Translations under genes and position numbers: made by a program | Notes under the pieces: generated by a model | What the model was told of the DNA's origin: nothing | Database searches by the model: none | What the model saw: the letters and a program-made list of their open reading frames with translations, nothing else | DNA from: Mycobacterium colombiense | GTDB taxonomy: Bacteria; Actinomycetota; Actinomycetes; Mycobacteriales; Mycobacteriaceae | Length of the DNA: 41,917 nt | Assembly: GCF_001672755.1 (NCBI RefSeq) | Contig: NZ_LZKI01000029.1 | Span: 1-41,917, forward strand | Reading direction: 5' to 3' | In this document: positions 9,590-18,526 of the stretch, piece after piece | How positions within the stretch are numbered: position 1 is the first letter of the stretch | How the letters are laid out: each line of letters opens with the position of its first letter

Positions 9590-12049
9590 TCAGCGCTCGG
9601 GGTGACGGGCTTGCGGCTCGGGATCGGGAGACGGGCCGCGGCTGTGGCCGAGGGGCGACCGCAGCCGATAGAGCGTGAACCCGGCCGCGATGACGCCGAA
9701 CAACACGAGCATCCCCATGTCGAACACCCACCAGCCGCTGTAGTGGGTCCACGTCACGGCGTCGGCGGCCAGCGAGTCGACCCTGCGCAGATTCACGGTG
9801 GAGGCCGCGGCCGCGAAACCCCACTGGGCCGGGACGAACCAGCTGATCTGCTGCAGGCCCAGCACGCTGACCAGCTGCACCAGGCTCCCGTTGAACAGCG
9901 CGGACGCCAGGACCACCGGAACCACCAGCGGCAGCACCTCCCGCGGTGACTTGCCCAGGGACGACAGCGCGAGGCCGATGACCGCGGAGACGATCGCGGT
10001 GACGGCCACGCTCGCGTAGAGCTCGACCGTGGCGTTGTGCAGCAGAACGGCGCTGCGTCCCGGCTCGCCCTTGACCGCGGTGACGATCGCGAACACGACG
10101 GCCGTCCAGATGGCCGCGGCCAGGCCATAGACGGTGAATTTGGCGGTCAGGTAGGCGGGCGCGGACAGCCCGACCTCCTGCTCGCGCCGGAAGACGCGCT
10201 GTTCGCACACCACCGCGCGGATGGTCAGCGCCGTCCCGATGATGACCGCGGCGATGTTGAAGGCGGCCAGAATCTCGATGGCTTCGTGCGGGTTGGCGCT
10301 GCCCGGGTCGGGCCGCGTCAGGCCGGAATCACCCGGGATCAGCAGCGCGAGCCCCGCCAGCACGAACGGCAGGATCACCAGGAACGCAAAGTAGCTGCGA
10401 TCGCCGAGCAGCAGGCGAAGCTCGCGCCGGGCCATCAACCGGATCTGCCGGTTTCTCGACAGCGCGGGCGGTGTCGGACCGGGCGCCGCGACTTCGGGCG
10501 GGGCGGTCGGTGCCGCCGTCTGCGGCCGCGCGCGGAAGGCGCGGTGGGCCCCTTCGGGATCGGCGCCGACCTGCGCAAGCACCCTCGACCAGTCGTTGGT
10601 GCCCATCGCGGACTCGACCTGCAGGGGCGTTCCGAGGTATGCGACTTTGCCCGCGCCGGTGAGCACCAACACCTGGTCGCACGCGTTCACGTCGGTGAGC
10701 GACGAGTGCGCCGAAATCGCGACCACGACGGCGCAGCCGATGTTGGCCTGGTGCCGCAGCATCGCCATGACGTGCCGCTGCTGGGCCGCATCCAGTCCGG
10801 CGGTGGGTTCGTCGACCACGAGCAGGCTCGGCCGGCTGACGAGCTCGACCGCCAGGGCGGCGCACCGGCGCGCCTCGGGTGAGAGTTTGCGGATTCTGGT
10901 GTCCCGGTGCGGTGTCAGCTCGAGTTCGTCGAGAACCTGGCTGACAACGCGCTGGCGCTGCTCGGCCCCGGTGTCCGGTGGCAGCCGCAGTTCGGCGGCG
11001 TACTCCACCACCTGCGCGACGGTGAGCTGCCGGTGCAGGCGGTTGTCGCGCGGGACCACCCCGATGCGGGTGCGCATGAACTCCGGCTCGGCGTGGACAT
11101 CGTGGGCGTCCACGATGACGCGTCCGGCGCTGAGTTCCCTGGTGCCGGCCAGCAGCGCGAGCAGCGCGGAATTGCGTGCGGCAGACGGTCCGATGACCGC
11201 GGTCATGGTGCCGGGACGCGCGGTGAACGAGATGCCCGACAGCGTCTCGCGGCCGTCGACCGCCAGCCCCAGCTGATAGGCCGTCATACCGGTGGTGCGC
11301 GACGCGGTGAGCAGCGGCAGCCGAAAGGTGGAGTTGGGTTCCTCGGTGCGAAAGGAGGGGCGCGGGGTGCGCAGCTTGCTGGTCACCATCCGCTCGATCA
11401 GGCTCGGGCCCTTGTGCTGCTCGGGCTCCGCGGCGGGCGGCGGGCCCGGCGGAGCCGGTGGCTGAGCCGGGGGTGCTGCGGGCGGGAGAACCGCGCCGGG
11501 CGGCGGTGGTGGCGGTGGGCCGGGCTGGACAGGCCGCTGGGCGGCGGGTGGTGGAGGCATGGCCACGGGCATCCGCTGGGTTGCGCTCTGCGTGGGAAGC
11601 CGCGGATCGGGTGTGTTCGGACGGCCCGGCGGCGGCGCGCCGGGTGGAACCGGAGGCGCCTGGGGTGGATACGCCGGGCCGGGGGGCGGAGGAGGTCCGA
11701 GCGGTGCGCCCGAGGGCGCGGTTTGAAAGACCAGGCGCGGACCCTGCTGGGGATCCCCGATGCTGATTCCCAGGCCGTCGCGGATCTCGAGGGTCGGCAC
11801 TCGCGACCCGCCGGCGAAGATGCCGCGGCGGCTCAGATCGATGGCCACCCAGTGAGTCCCCGTGAACCGCAGGATCACGTCCACCCGGGGCGCCGGGGGC
11901 GGTTGCGGGGGATTGCCCAGATGCGCCAGCGGAATGTCACAACCCGGGCCGTAGCCCACGATCACGTCGCGGCCCGGCGTGAAGACGTACCGCGTCGGTC
12001 CGGCCCATACGGTCAGCGAGGCCGGAAGGGCCGAACCCTCGGTCGGCAT
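9590..12049 (-). CDS. FHA-ABC exporter-like protein with degenerate FHA and ATPase motifs
   Basis: This 819-residue membrane protein has the layout of Rv1747: FHA-like domain (about 10-110), long Pro-rich linker (about 115-220), ABC ATPase (about 250-480) and ABC-2 membrane domain with about six segments (about 560-800). Key residues are lost. Where the Walker A GxxGxGKS/T should be there is GPSAARNSA, with no lysine. The signature reads LSPEARR and not LSGGQ. Walker B and D-loop (LLVVDEPTAGLD) are intact. In the FHA part, GRD is GYG and no SxxH is present, so phosphothreonine binding is doubtful. ATG 12049 is chosen because AAAGG lies 8-9 bases upstream; a GTG at 12058 is possible. The fold still looks maintained over its whole length, so it is probably a pseudoenzyme and not a pseudogene. 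Confidence 0.85.
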   Translation of the reverse strand: MPTEGSALPASLTVWAGPTRYVFTPGRDVIVGYGPGCDIPLAHLGNPPQPPPAPRVDVILRFTGTHWVAIDLSRRGIFAGGSRVPTLEIRDGLGISIGDPQQGPRLVFQTAPSGAPLGPPPPPGPAYPPQAPPVPPGAPPPGRPNTPDPRLPTQSATQRMPVAMPPPPAAQRPVQPGPPPPPPPGAVLPPAAPPAQPPAPPGPPPAAEPEQHKGPSLIERMVTSKLRTPRPSFRTEEPNSTFRLPLLTASRTTGMTAYQLGLAVDGRETLSGISFTARPGTMTAVIGPSAARNSALLALLAGTRELSAGRVIVDAHDVHAEPEFMRTRIGVVPRDNRLHRQLTVAQVVEYAAELRLPPDTGAEQRQRVVSQVLDELELTPHRDTRIRKLSPEARRCAALAVELVSRPSLLVVDEPTAGLDAAQQRHVMAMLRHQANIGCAVVVAISAHSSLTDVNACDQVLVLTGAGKVAYLGTPLQVESAMGTNDWSRVLAQVGADPEGAHRAFRARPQTAAPTAPPEVAAPGPTPPALSRNRQIRLMARRELRLLLGDRSYFAFLVILPFVLAGLALLIPGDSGLTRPDPGSANPHEAIEILAAFNIAAVIIGTALTIRAVVCEQRVFRREQEVGLSAPAYLTAKFTVYGLAAAIWTAVVFAIVTAVKGEPGRSAVLLHNATVELYASVAVTAIVSAVIGLALSSLGKSPREVLPLVVPVVLASALFNGSLVQLVSVLGLQQISWFVPAQWGFAAAASTVNLRRVDSLAADAVTWTHYSGWWVFDMGMLVLFGVIAAGFTLYRLRSPLGHSRGPSPDPEPQARHPER

Positions 12050-12181
12050 GGCCGCCACCTTTCGTCACCGGTCAGCTCGATTTGGTCTCGCCTTCAGGAC
12101 TGCGTCGCCCGCGGGCGTCGGTCGCCGCACCCGTTTAAGTGTCTACCCCTGCCCGAGCGTCACCCGCCAGCGTCGCGCCGC

Positions 12182-12670
12182 TCACAGTGGGTTGCGGCGC
12201 CCCGCAAGGGAGGTGGCAAGCGAGGCGTTGTCGAGCAGCCGGCGCAGCACCTCGACCGCATGCATCAGCACCTGCCGGTCCGCGTCGTCGAGCAGCGCCA
12301 ACTGCGGTTCGATCGCGGCGGCACGGTCGGCACGAACCGCGTTGAGCGTGCGCCGGCCCTCGGCCGTGATGCGGATTCGGACCGCACGCGCGTCCCCCGG
12401 GTCGACCATCCGGGTCACCAGGCCCGCCTCCTCGAGGCGGCGCACCTGCGTCGTCATCGTCGGTTGCGAACAGTGGTCGACGGCGGCCAGGTCACCGATG
12501 CGGGCTTCGCCGTGGGCTTCGATGGTGGCCAGCAGTCTGGCCTGCGCTGCCGGCAAGGGCATCTGGATGCGCTGGGTGGCCATGCGGTTGAGCCGCGCGA
12601 CCACGGCGAGCAGGTCGGCACCCAGTCCCTGCGCTCCCTCGAGCTTTGCGGCATCGACATCGTTGTCCAT
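12182..12670 (-). CDS. MarR-family transcriptional regulator
   Basis: This 162-residue winged-helix DNA-binding protein begins MDNDVDAAKLEG. The recognition region is DHCSQPTMTTQVRRLEEAGL, with the wing near DPGDARAVRIRITAEG. The C-terminal helices form the dimer interface. It matches M. tuberculosis Rv2327 in size and position. It diverges from the fused ECF transporter, and the roughly 110-base gap contains an inverted repeat, so it probably controls itself and the transporter. No ligand can be inferred. Only the last part of a very long antisense frame is real here; the start at 12670 fits the family length. Confidence 0.88.
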   Translation of the reverse strand: MDNDVDAAKLEGAQGLGADLLAVVARLNRMATQRIQMPLPAAQARLLATIEAHGEARIGDLAAVDHCSQPTMTTQVRRLEEAGLVTRMVDPGDARAVRIRITAEGRRTLNAVRADRAAAIEPQLALLDDADRQVLMHAVEVLRRLLDNASLATSLAGRRNPL

Positions 12671-12682
12671 GTATCCATGGTT

Positions 12683-12699
12683 GCATAGCTTTGCTAAGC
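12683..12699. promoter_or_regulatory. Candidate MarR operator
   Basis: GCATAGC-TTT-GCTAAGC is an inverted repeat with 7-bp arms and one mismatch, in an AT-richer stretch just upstream of the MarR start and before the divergent transporter. The placement suits autoregulation. Confidence 0.45.
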
Positions 12700-12765
12700 G
12701 AGGCCAAAAAGACGACGCGTGCCGCGCAAAACCCATCTTCAGCGGACACTCCTGCTGGCGGCTGG

Positions 12766-12778
12766 CAGAATCGCCCAA
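12766..12778 (+). promoter_or_regulatory. Possible -10 element for a leaderless transporter transcript
   Basis: CAGAAT ends 7 bases before GTG 12779. A weak -35 (CGGACA, 12743-12748) lies 17 bases upstream. This arrangement supports 12779 as the translation start. An upstream in-frame GTG at 12719 is the alternative. Confidence 0.35.
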
Positions 12779-14824
12779 GTGACCTTGCTGCGTTTCCGGC
12801 GATCGAAGGAAGGGGCGCTGCGGCCGAATGAGTTGGCACAGGCCGCGGTCATGGGGGCCCTCTGCGCGGCGATCGAGATCCTGGCCGCAGTAATCCCATT
12901 CGCTCAGGGACTCGGCGTGCTGGGCACCGTGCCGATGGGACTGCTGGCCTACCGCTACCGCCCCCGGGCGCTGATGGCCGCGACGGTGGCCGGCGGGGTG
13001 ATCGCCTTTTTGATCGCCGGGCTGGGCAGCCTGTTCATGTTGATCGACTGCGCCTGGGTCGGCGGATTGTGCGGCATCGTCAAACGCAAAGGCCGCGGCT
13101 TGCCGACGGTCGCCCTGTTGTCGTTGACCGCTGGTGTCCTCTGGGGCGCCGGCTGGGTCGCGGTGCTGGCGGTGCTGACCCGGCTGCGGCATTTGTTCTT
13201 CGACGTCATCACCGCCAATGCCAACGGCGTCGCAGCGTTTTTGAACTGGGTCCACCTGCAGGGCGTCGGCGCGGGGCTGAAGCGGTACGTCGCCGACGGG
13301 ATACAGCACTGGCCGTTGCTGATTTTCCCCTACATGGTCCTGTTGGTCGTGATCGTTGCGTTCATCAGCTGGTCGGCGCTGTCCCGCCTCCTGGAGCGGA
13401 TGCGCAAAATCCCTGACGTCCACAAGCTGGACAGCTCCGGTGACGTTCAGGCGCAAGGCAGCCCGGTGGGACCGGTGCCGGTGCGGTTGGACAGGGTGCG
13501 GTTCCGGTACCCCGGCGCCGAGCGGGACGCGCTGCGCGAGGTCAGCCTCGATGTCCAGGCCGGCGAGCACATCGCGGTGACCGGCGCCAACGGTTCGGGC
13601 AAGACGACGTTGATGCTGATCTTGGCCGGCCGGGCACCGACGGCAGGCAGCGTCGAGCGGCCGGGAACGGTGGGGCTCGGCGAGATGGGCGGCACGGCAA
13701 TTGTGTTGCAGCATCCCAAAAGCCAGGTTCTCGGTACCCGGGTCGCCGACGACGTGGTGTGGGGATTGCCCCCGGACGCCGAGATCGACGTCGACCAACT
13801 GCTGCACGAGGTCGGCCTCGAAGGCCTCGCCGAACGCGACACCGGAAGCCTGTCCGGCGGCGAACTGCAGCGCCTCGCCCTCGCGGCCGCGCTGGCGCGG
13901 GATCCTGCGCTGCTGATCGCCGACGAGGTCACCACCATGGTCGACCAGGAGGGGCGAGATGCCTTGCTGGGCGTGCTCTCCGGCCTCGCCAAGCGGCACC
14001 AGACGGCGTTGGTGCACATCACCCATTACGACAACGAGGCCGCATCCGCCGACCGGATCATCAAACTCAGTGATTCGCCGGACAACACGGTGACGAGCGA
14101 CACCGCGACCGCGCCGGCCCCAACCACCACCGCCGTCGGTGACAGCTCGCCGACGCCGGTGCTCGAACTGATCGATGTCGGCCACGAATACGCCAGCGGC
14201 ACACCGTGGTCCAAGGTCGCGCTGCGCGATATCAGCTTTGTGGTGGAGCAGGGCGACGGGGTGTTGATCCACGGCGGCAACGGCTCGGGCAAGTCGACGC
14301 TGGCGTGGATCATGGCCGGCCTGACCACCCCGACCGCCGGCACCTGCCTGATCGACGGCGAGCCCACCCACGAGCGCGTGGGCGAGGTCGCGCTGTCGTT
14401 CCAGTCCGCCCGGTTGCAGTTGATGCGCGATCACGTGGACGCCGAAGTCGCATCCGCAGCGGGCTTTTCGCACCTCGACACCGATCGCGTGGCCGAGGCG
14501 CTGACCTCGGTCGGGCTGGACCCGGCGTTGGGCAAGCGCCGGATCGATCAGCTCAGCGGCGGCCAGATGCGCCGCGTGGTGCTGGCCGGGCTGCTGGCCC
14601 GCTCCCCGCGAGCGTTGGTCCTCGACGAGCCGCTGGCGGGATTGGACATGGGCAGCCAGCGCGGCCTGCTCAGGCTGCTGGAGAACCTGCGCAAGGAACG
14701 AGGCCTGACGGTCGTGGTGATCTCGCACGACATCGTCGGGCTCGAGGAGCTCTGCCCGCGAGCGCTGTTCCTGCGCGACGGCATGCTGGAAACGGCGTCG
14801 ACCGCGGCGGGGGGCGTGTCGTGA
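12779..14824 (+). CDS. ECF transporter: substrate-binding membrane part fused to two ATPases
   Basis: This 681-residue protein fuses three parts of an energy-coupling-factor importer. Residues about 10-220 form an S-component-like membrane domain with about six segments (from [16 protein letters not shown]). Two ABC ATPases follow. The first has Walker [10 protein letters not shown], signature LSGGELQR and Walker [13 protein letters not shown]. The second has [17 protein letters not shown] and [11 protein letters not shown]. Both look active. The next gene supplies EcfT, overlapping by four bases, so the two genes make a complete importer for a small nutrient such as a vitamin or metal; the substrate is not evident. 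It corresponds to Rv2326c. GTG 12779 is chosen for a leaderless promoter. GTG 12719 would add 20 residues. Confidence 0.85.
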   Translation: MTLLRFRRSKEGALRPNELAQAAVMGALCAAIEILAAVIPFAQGLGVLGTVPMGLLAYRYRPRALMAATVAGGVIAFLIAGLGSLFMLIDCAWVGGLCGIVKRKGRGLPTVALLSLTAGVLWGAGWVAVLAVLTRLRHLFFDVITANANGVAAFLNWVHLQGVGAGLKRYVADGIQHWPLLIFPYMVLLVVIVAFISWSALSRLLERMRKIPDVHKLDSSGDVQAQGSPVGPVPVRLDRVRFRYPGAERDALREVSLDVQAGEHIAVTGANGSGKTTLMLILAGRAPTAGSVERPGTVGLGEMGGTAIVLQHPKSQVLGTRVADDVVWGLPPDAEIDVDQLLHEVGLEGLAERDTGSLSGGELQRLALAAALARDPALLIADEVTTMVDQEGRDALLGVLSGLAKRHQTALVHITHYDNEAASADRIIKLSDSPDNTVTSDTATAPAPTTTAVGDSSPTPVLELIDVGHEYASGTPWSKVALRDISFVVEQGDGVLIHGGNGSGKSTLAWIMAGLTTPTAGTCLIDGEPTHERVGEVALSFQSARLQLMRDHVDAEVASAAGFSHLDTDRVAEALTSVGLDPALGKRRIDQLSGGQMRRVVLAGLLARSPRALVLDEPLAGLDMGSQRGLLRLLENLRKERGLTVVVISHDIVGLEELCPRALFLRDGMLETASTAAGGVS

Positions 14825-15675
14825 CCGCACCCGCGGACACCAAGCCGGCACCGGGCCGCACCCGGCGCACGCACCGCCCGGTGGTGCTGTTGGTGCCGGT
14901 GCCCGGCACGTCGAAGATCCACGAGTTGTGGGCCGGGACCAAACTGCTGGTGGTGCTGGGTGTTTCGATATTGCTGACCTTCTACCCGGGCTGGGCCACC
15001 GTCGGGCTGATGTTGGCCTTGCTGATCACCGCGGCCCGGCTCGCCCACATCCCCCGCGGCGCGGTGCCGTCGCCGCGGCGCTGGATATGGATCGCCCTGG
15101 CGGTGGGCGCCATAACTGCCGCGCTCGGAGCCGGTCCTCCGGTGATCGAGATAGCCGGAGTGCACATCGGTTTGGGCGGAACGTTGCATTTCGTGCGGGT
15201 CACCGCGCTGTCGATCGTGTTGATCGGACTCGGCGCGATGCTGTCGTGGACCACCAACGTCGCCGAAATGGGGCCGGCGCTGGCGGCTTTGGGCCGACCG
15301 CTGCGGTGGCTGCGGATCCCGAGCGACGAATGGGCCGTCGCCCTGGCGCTGGCGTTGCGTGCCTTCCCGATGTTGATCGAAGAATTCCAGGTGCTCTACG
15401 CCGCGCGGCGGCTGCGCCCCAACCAGGAACCGCGAAACCGCAGGGCGCGGCGGCGACAGCAGGCCCGCGACATGATCGATTTGCTCACGGCGGCAATCGT
15501 GGTGACGCTGCGACGGGCCGACGAGATGGGCGACGCGATCACCGCCCGGGGCGGCATCGGCCAGCTGGCGGCCGCACCGGCGCGACCGAAGCTGGCGGAC
15601 TGGATGACGCTCGGCATCACCACCGCGGCCGGCGCGATCGGAGTCCTGATCGACTCGCTATCGCCGTTCCACTAG
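14821..15675 (+). CDS. ECF transporter membrane subunit EcfT
   Basis: This 284-residue integral membrane protein couples the ATPases to the S-component. It has about five membrane segments ([28 protein letters not shown] and others) and the EcfT helical coupling motifs with Ala-Arg pairs (LYAARRLR and ITARGGIG). GTG 14821 overlaps the stop of the ATPase gene as GTGA, so the two are translationally coupled. It corresponds to Rv2325c. The N-terminal 30 residues are basic, Pro-rich and probably cytoplasmic. Confidence 0.87.
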   Translation: MTAPADTKPAPGRTRRTHRPVVLLVPVPGTSKIHELWAGTKLLVVLGVSILLTFYPGWATVGLMLALLITAARLAHIPRGAVPSPRRWIWIALAVGAITAALGAGPPVIEIAGVHIGLGGTLHFVRVTALSIVLIGLGAMLSWTTNVAEMGPALAALGRPLRWLRIPSDEWAVALALALRAFPMLIEEFQVLYAARRLRPNQEPRNRRARRRQQARDMIDLLTAAIVVTLRRADEMGDAITARGGIGQLAAAPARPKLADWMTLGITTAAGAIGVLIDSLSPFH

Positions 15676-15703
15676 GCAACCCGTTGCCCGGCTGCGTGAG
15701 CAG

Positions 15704-16165
15704 ATGACCGATATCCAGCGCACGCGCATCATCGCGGCTGCCGTCGACGACATCTGGAATGTCTTGGCGGACTTCGGTTCGATCAGCGCCTGGGCCGGTA
15801 ACGTCGACCACTCGTGCGTCCTGCATTCCGGTCGGAACGGACAGCCGGTCGGCACCGCCCGCCGGGTCCAGGTCAAGCGCAACGCCCTGGTCGAGCGCAT
15901 CACCGAATTCGAGCCACCCCGCGCCCTCGCGTACGACATCGACGGCCTGCCCCGCCGCCTGCGCAGGGTGTCCAATCGCTGGACGCTGGCCCCGGCGGGC
16001 GGGGCGCGGCCGCTCCAGACCCGGGTGACGCTGACCAGCACCGTCGAAATCGGCCCCCGCCCAACGCAGAAGCTGGCCGAACGCGTCCTGTGCCGCTTCC
16101 TTGCGCGACAGTCCGCCGCGATGCTCGCCGGGCTGGCGAACCGATTGGAGAACGGCCGTGTCTGA
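15704..16165 (+). CDS. SRPBCC (START-like) domain protein
   Basis: This 153-residue protein has the polyketide cyclase/START-like fold, a hydrophobic-ligand-binding cup. The opening DIQRTRIIAAAVDDIWNVLADF is the usual first strand and helix, and RNALVERITEFEPPRALAYDI the central sheet; the C-terminal long helix runs LAERVLCRFLARQSAAMLAGL. It begins 28 bases after ecfT, and its last 8 bases overlap the sulfatase, so the two are probably co-translated. A role in binding or presenting a lipidic substrate to its partner is possible but unproven. As far as I recall it is not in this locus in M. tuberculosis. Confidence 0.8.
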   Translation: MTDIQRTRIIAAAVDDIWNVLADFGSISAWAGNVDHSCVLHSGRNGQPVGTARRVQVKRNALVERITEFEPPRALAYDIDGLPRRLRRVSNRWTLAPAGGARPLQTRVTLTSTVEIGPRPTQKLAERVLCRFLARQSAAMLAGLANRLENGRV

Positions 16166-17948
16166 TCGCCCCGACGTCGTCATCGTGATGACGGACGAAG
16201 AACGCGCGGTGCCACCCTACGAGGCGCCCGACGTGCTCGCGTGGCGCGCTCGGGCACTGGCTGGGCGCAGGTGGTTTGAGGATCACGGCGTGAGTTTCGG
16301 CCGCCACTACACCGGCTCCCTGGCCTGCGTGCCTAGTCGCCCAACGATTTTCACCGGGCACTATCCCGACCTGCACGGGGTCACCCAGACCGACGGTATC
16401 GGGAAGGCCGCCGACGATTCGCGCATGCGGTGGCTGCGCCGGGGTGAAGTGCCCACCCTGGGCAATTGGTTTCGCGCCGCGGGGTACGACACCCACTACG
16501 ACGGCAAGTGGCACATCTCGCATGCCGATCTCCTCGACCCGGCAACCGGCCGCTCGTTGGCCACCAATGACGATGACGGAACCGTCGACCCCGCAGCGGT
16601 GCGCCGCTACCTGGAGGCCGATCCGCTTGCGCCGTTTGGCTTCTCGGGCTGGGTCGGCCCCGAGCCGCACGGGGCGGCGCTGGCCGACGCCGGCATCCGG
16701 CGCGACCCGTTGATCGCCGACCGAATCGTCGCCTGGCTCACCGACCGCTACGCCCGCCGTCGCGCCGGAGACCCAGCCGCGCTGCGTCCGTTCCTGCTGG
16801 TGGCCAGCTTCGTGAATCCCCATGACATTGTGCTGTTTCCGGCATGGTCACGGCGGGGCCCGATCAAGCGCTCACCGCTGGACCCGCCGCCGGTGCCCCC
16901 GGCCCCGACCGCGGATGAAGACCTGTCCACCAAGCCCGCCGCCCAGATCGCCTTCCGCGAGGCGTATTACTCGGGGTACGGCCCGGCGCCCGCGATCAAC
17001 TGGACCTATCGGCGCAACGCGCAGCGCTACCGCGACCTCTACTACCGATTGCATGCCGAGGTGGACGGGCCGATCGAGCGGGTGCGGCGGGCCGTCACCG
17101 AAAATGGTTCGCGTGACGCGCTGCTGGTGCGTACGGCCGATCACGGCGACCTCCTCGGGGCGCATGGCGGGCTGCACCAGAAGTGGTTCAACCTCTACGA
17201 CGAAGCCACCCGTGTGCCGTTCGTCATCGCTCGCATCGGTGAGCGCACGACGCAGCGGCGGGTGGTCGAGGCGCCGACCTCGCACGTGGACCTGGTTCCG
17301 ACGTTGCTCGGCGCGGCCGGCATCGACGTGGCGGAGGTGGCGGCCACGCTGGCGCAGTCGTTCTCCGAAGTGCACGAGCTGCCGGGCCGCAACCTCATGC
17401 CGATCGTCGACGGCGCTGCGGCCGACGAGACCCGGGCCGTTTACCTGATGACCCGCGACAACATGCTCGAGGGAGACAGCGGGGCTTCGGGTTTGGCGCG
17501 ACAATTGAAGCGGACCGTCAATCCCCCCGCGCCGCTGCACATCCGGGTGCCGGCCCACACCGCGTCGAATTTCGAGGGGCTCGTCGTCCGCGTCGACGAG
17601 GCGACGGCCGCCGGGGGCGGCGGGCATCTGTGGAAGCTGGTCCGCACCTTCGACGATCCGGGCACGTGGACCGAGCCCGGCGTGCGCCACCTGGCGGCCA
17701 ACGGGCTCGGGGGAGAGGCCTACCGGACGTCGCCGATCGACGACCAGTGGGAGCTGTACGACCTGACCGCCGACCCGATCGAAGCCACGAACCGCTGGAC
17801 CGATCCGCTACTGCACGACCTGCGCCGGCATCTGCGCACCCAACTCAAACACGTCCGGGCCAAGTCGGTTCCCGAGCGAAACAACCCGTGGCCGTATGCA
17901 TCTCGCCGCTCAGCACCGGCCCGCCCGCGGGGGCTCCGCCGGCGCTGA
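16158..17948 (+). CDS. Sulfatase (formylglycine type)
   Basis: This 596-residue type I sulfatase is predicted to hydrolyse a sulfate ester or related phosphonate. CVPSR (Cys57) is the CxPSR motif whose cysteine becomes formylglycine. Other family features are VVIVMTDEE near the N-terminus (metal Asp), DGKWHISH and the C-terminal metal site TADHGDLLGAHGGLHQKW. No signal peptide is seen, so it is probably cytoplasmic. GTG 16158 overlaps the stop of the SRPBCC gene. The 3' end overlaps the convergent AsnC-family gene by 39 bases. The formylglycine-generating enzyme is not in the window. The natural substrate is unknown. Confidence 0.88.
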   Translation: MSDRPDVVIVMTDEERAVPPYEAPDVLAWRARALAGRRWFEDHGVSFGRHYTGSLACVPSRPTIFTGHYPDLHGVTQTDGIGKAADDSRMRWLRRGEVPTLGNWFRAAGYDTHYDGKWHISHADLLDPATGRSLATNDDDGTVDPAAVRRYLEADPLAPFGFSGWVGPEPHGAALADAGIRRDPLIADRIVAWLTDRYARRRAGDPAALRPFLLVASFVNPHDIVLFPAWSRRGPIKRSPLDPPPVPPAPTADEDLSTKPAAQIAFREAYYSGYGPAPAINWTYRRNAQRYRDLYYRLHAEVDGPIERVRRAVTENGSRDALLVRTADHGDLLGAHGGLHQKWFNLYDEATRVPFVIARIGERTTQRRVVEAPTSHVDLVPTLLGAAGIDVAEVAATLAQSFSEVHELPGRNLMPIVDGAAADETRAVYLMTRDNMLEGDSGASGLARQLKRTVNPPAPLHIRVPAHTASNFEGLVVRVDEATAAGGGGHLWKLVRTFDDPGTWTEPGVRHLAANGLGGEAYRTSPIDDQWELYDLTADPIEATNRWTDPLLHDLRRHLRTQLKHVRAKSVPERNNPWPYASRRSAPARPRGLRRR

Positions 17949-18404
17949 CCACCGAGGGTAGGGCCGCATCCGGTCGATCAGGTTCGACAACACGACGATG
18001 CTCTCACTGCGCTCGATGTCGGCACTGGACCGGATTCGTTCCAACGCCGTCTCCAGATGCTGCATGTCGCGGGCCAGCACATGCAGGATCGCATCGGGGG
18101 TACCGGTGACCGTCGCGGCACTGAACACCTCGGGGATATCCACCCAGGCCGCTCGCAGCTCATCGGGTGCGATCCGGCCGTGGCAGAACACCTGCACATA
18201 AGCCTCGGTGTTCCAGCCCAGCGCGTTGCGGTCGATGACCGTGGTGAAGCTCTTGATGACGCCGCTGTCCAGCATCCGGTCCACACGCCGCTTCACCGCC
18301 GGCGCAGACAAATTCACCTTCTCGCCGATCTCGGCGAAGGTGGCGCGCGCATGCTCGGTCAGCTCGGCGAGGATGCGCTCGTCGGTCTCATCCAAGCGGT
18401 CCAT
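17910..18404 (-). CDS. AsnC/Lrp-family transcriptional regulator
   Basis: This 164-residue protein has an N-terminal helix-turn-helix (MDRLDETDERILAELTEHA; NLSAPAVKRRVDRM) and a C-terminal RAM effector-binding domain (about 65-150, VTGTPDAILHVLARD). Such proteins form octamers that sense amino acids. ATG 18404 follows GGGAAGGG by about 5 bases. It corresponds to Rv2324 and diverges from the arginine/ornithine operon. The gap holds two palindromes of the same geometry, so it most likely controls that operon in response to arginine or a product; this is inferred from context. Confidence 0.9.
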   Translation of the reverse strand: MDRLDETDERILAELTEHARATFAEIGEKVNLSAPAVKRRVDRMLDSGVIKSFTTVIDRNALGWNTEAYVQVFCHGRIAPDELRAAWVDIPEVFSAATVTGTPDAILHVLARDMQHLETALERIRSSADIERSESIVVLSNLIDRMRPYPRWSAPAEPPRAGRC

Positions 18405-18430
18405 GGCGTCCCTTCCCCGCAGCACACAAC

Positions 18431-18443
18431 AAATCGATGATTT
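18431..18443. promoter_or_regulatory. Palindrome 1, candidate AsnC-type site
   Basis: AAATC-GAT-GATTT has perfect 5-bp arms around a 3-bp centre and lies just upstream of the regulator gene. Its centre is 45 bases from the second palindrome. Confidence 0.45.
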
Positions 18444-18474
18444 CAGCACTGTAGCGCAATAAATCGACCCTAGA

Positions 18475-18489
18475 CACGCAATATGCGTG
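18475..18489. promoter_or_regulatory. Palindrome 2, candidate activator site
   Basis: CACGCA-ATA-TGCGTG has perfect 6-bp arms and a 3-bp centre. It ends three bases before the -35 box of the divergent operon, a usual place for an activator. Confidence 0.5.
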
Positions 18490-18491
18490 GT

Positions 18492-18520
18492 TTGATTAAC
18501 AAGAGCGCCCCAAATATCGT
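18492..18520 (+). promoter_or_regulatory. Sigma-A-type promoter, leaderless
   Basis: TTGATT (18492-18497), a 17-base spacer and TATCGT (18515-18520). The -10 ends 6 bases before ATG 18527, so the transcript should begin at the start codon. No Shine-Dalgarno is present. Confidence 0.6.
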
Positions 18521-18526
18521 TAATTC

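Noticed and set aside
9590..12049. Loss of Walker A as a sequencing error
   Set aside because: The frame is intact over 819 residues, and the signature motif and FHA residues are also changed, so a single read error does not explain it.
12182..14851. 889-residue minus-strand frame
   Set aside because: Only the last 162 residues (MarR) are real; the rest is antisense to the ECF gene and low-complexity in Arg/Gln/His, as expected from GC-rich shadows.
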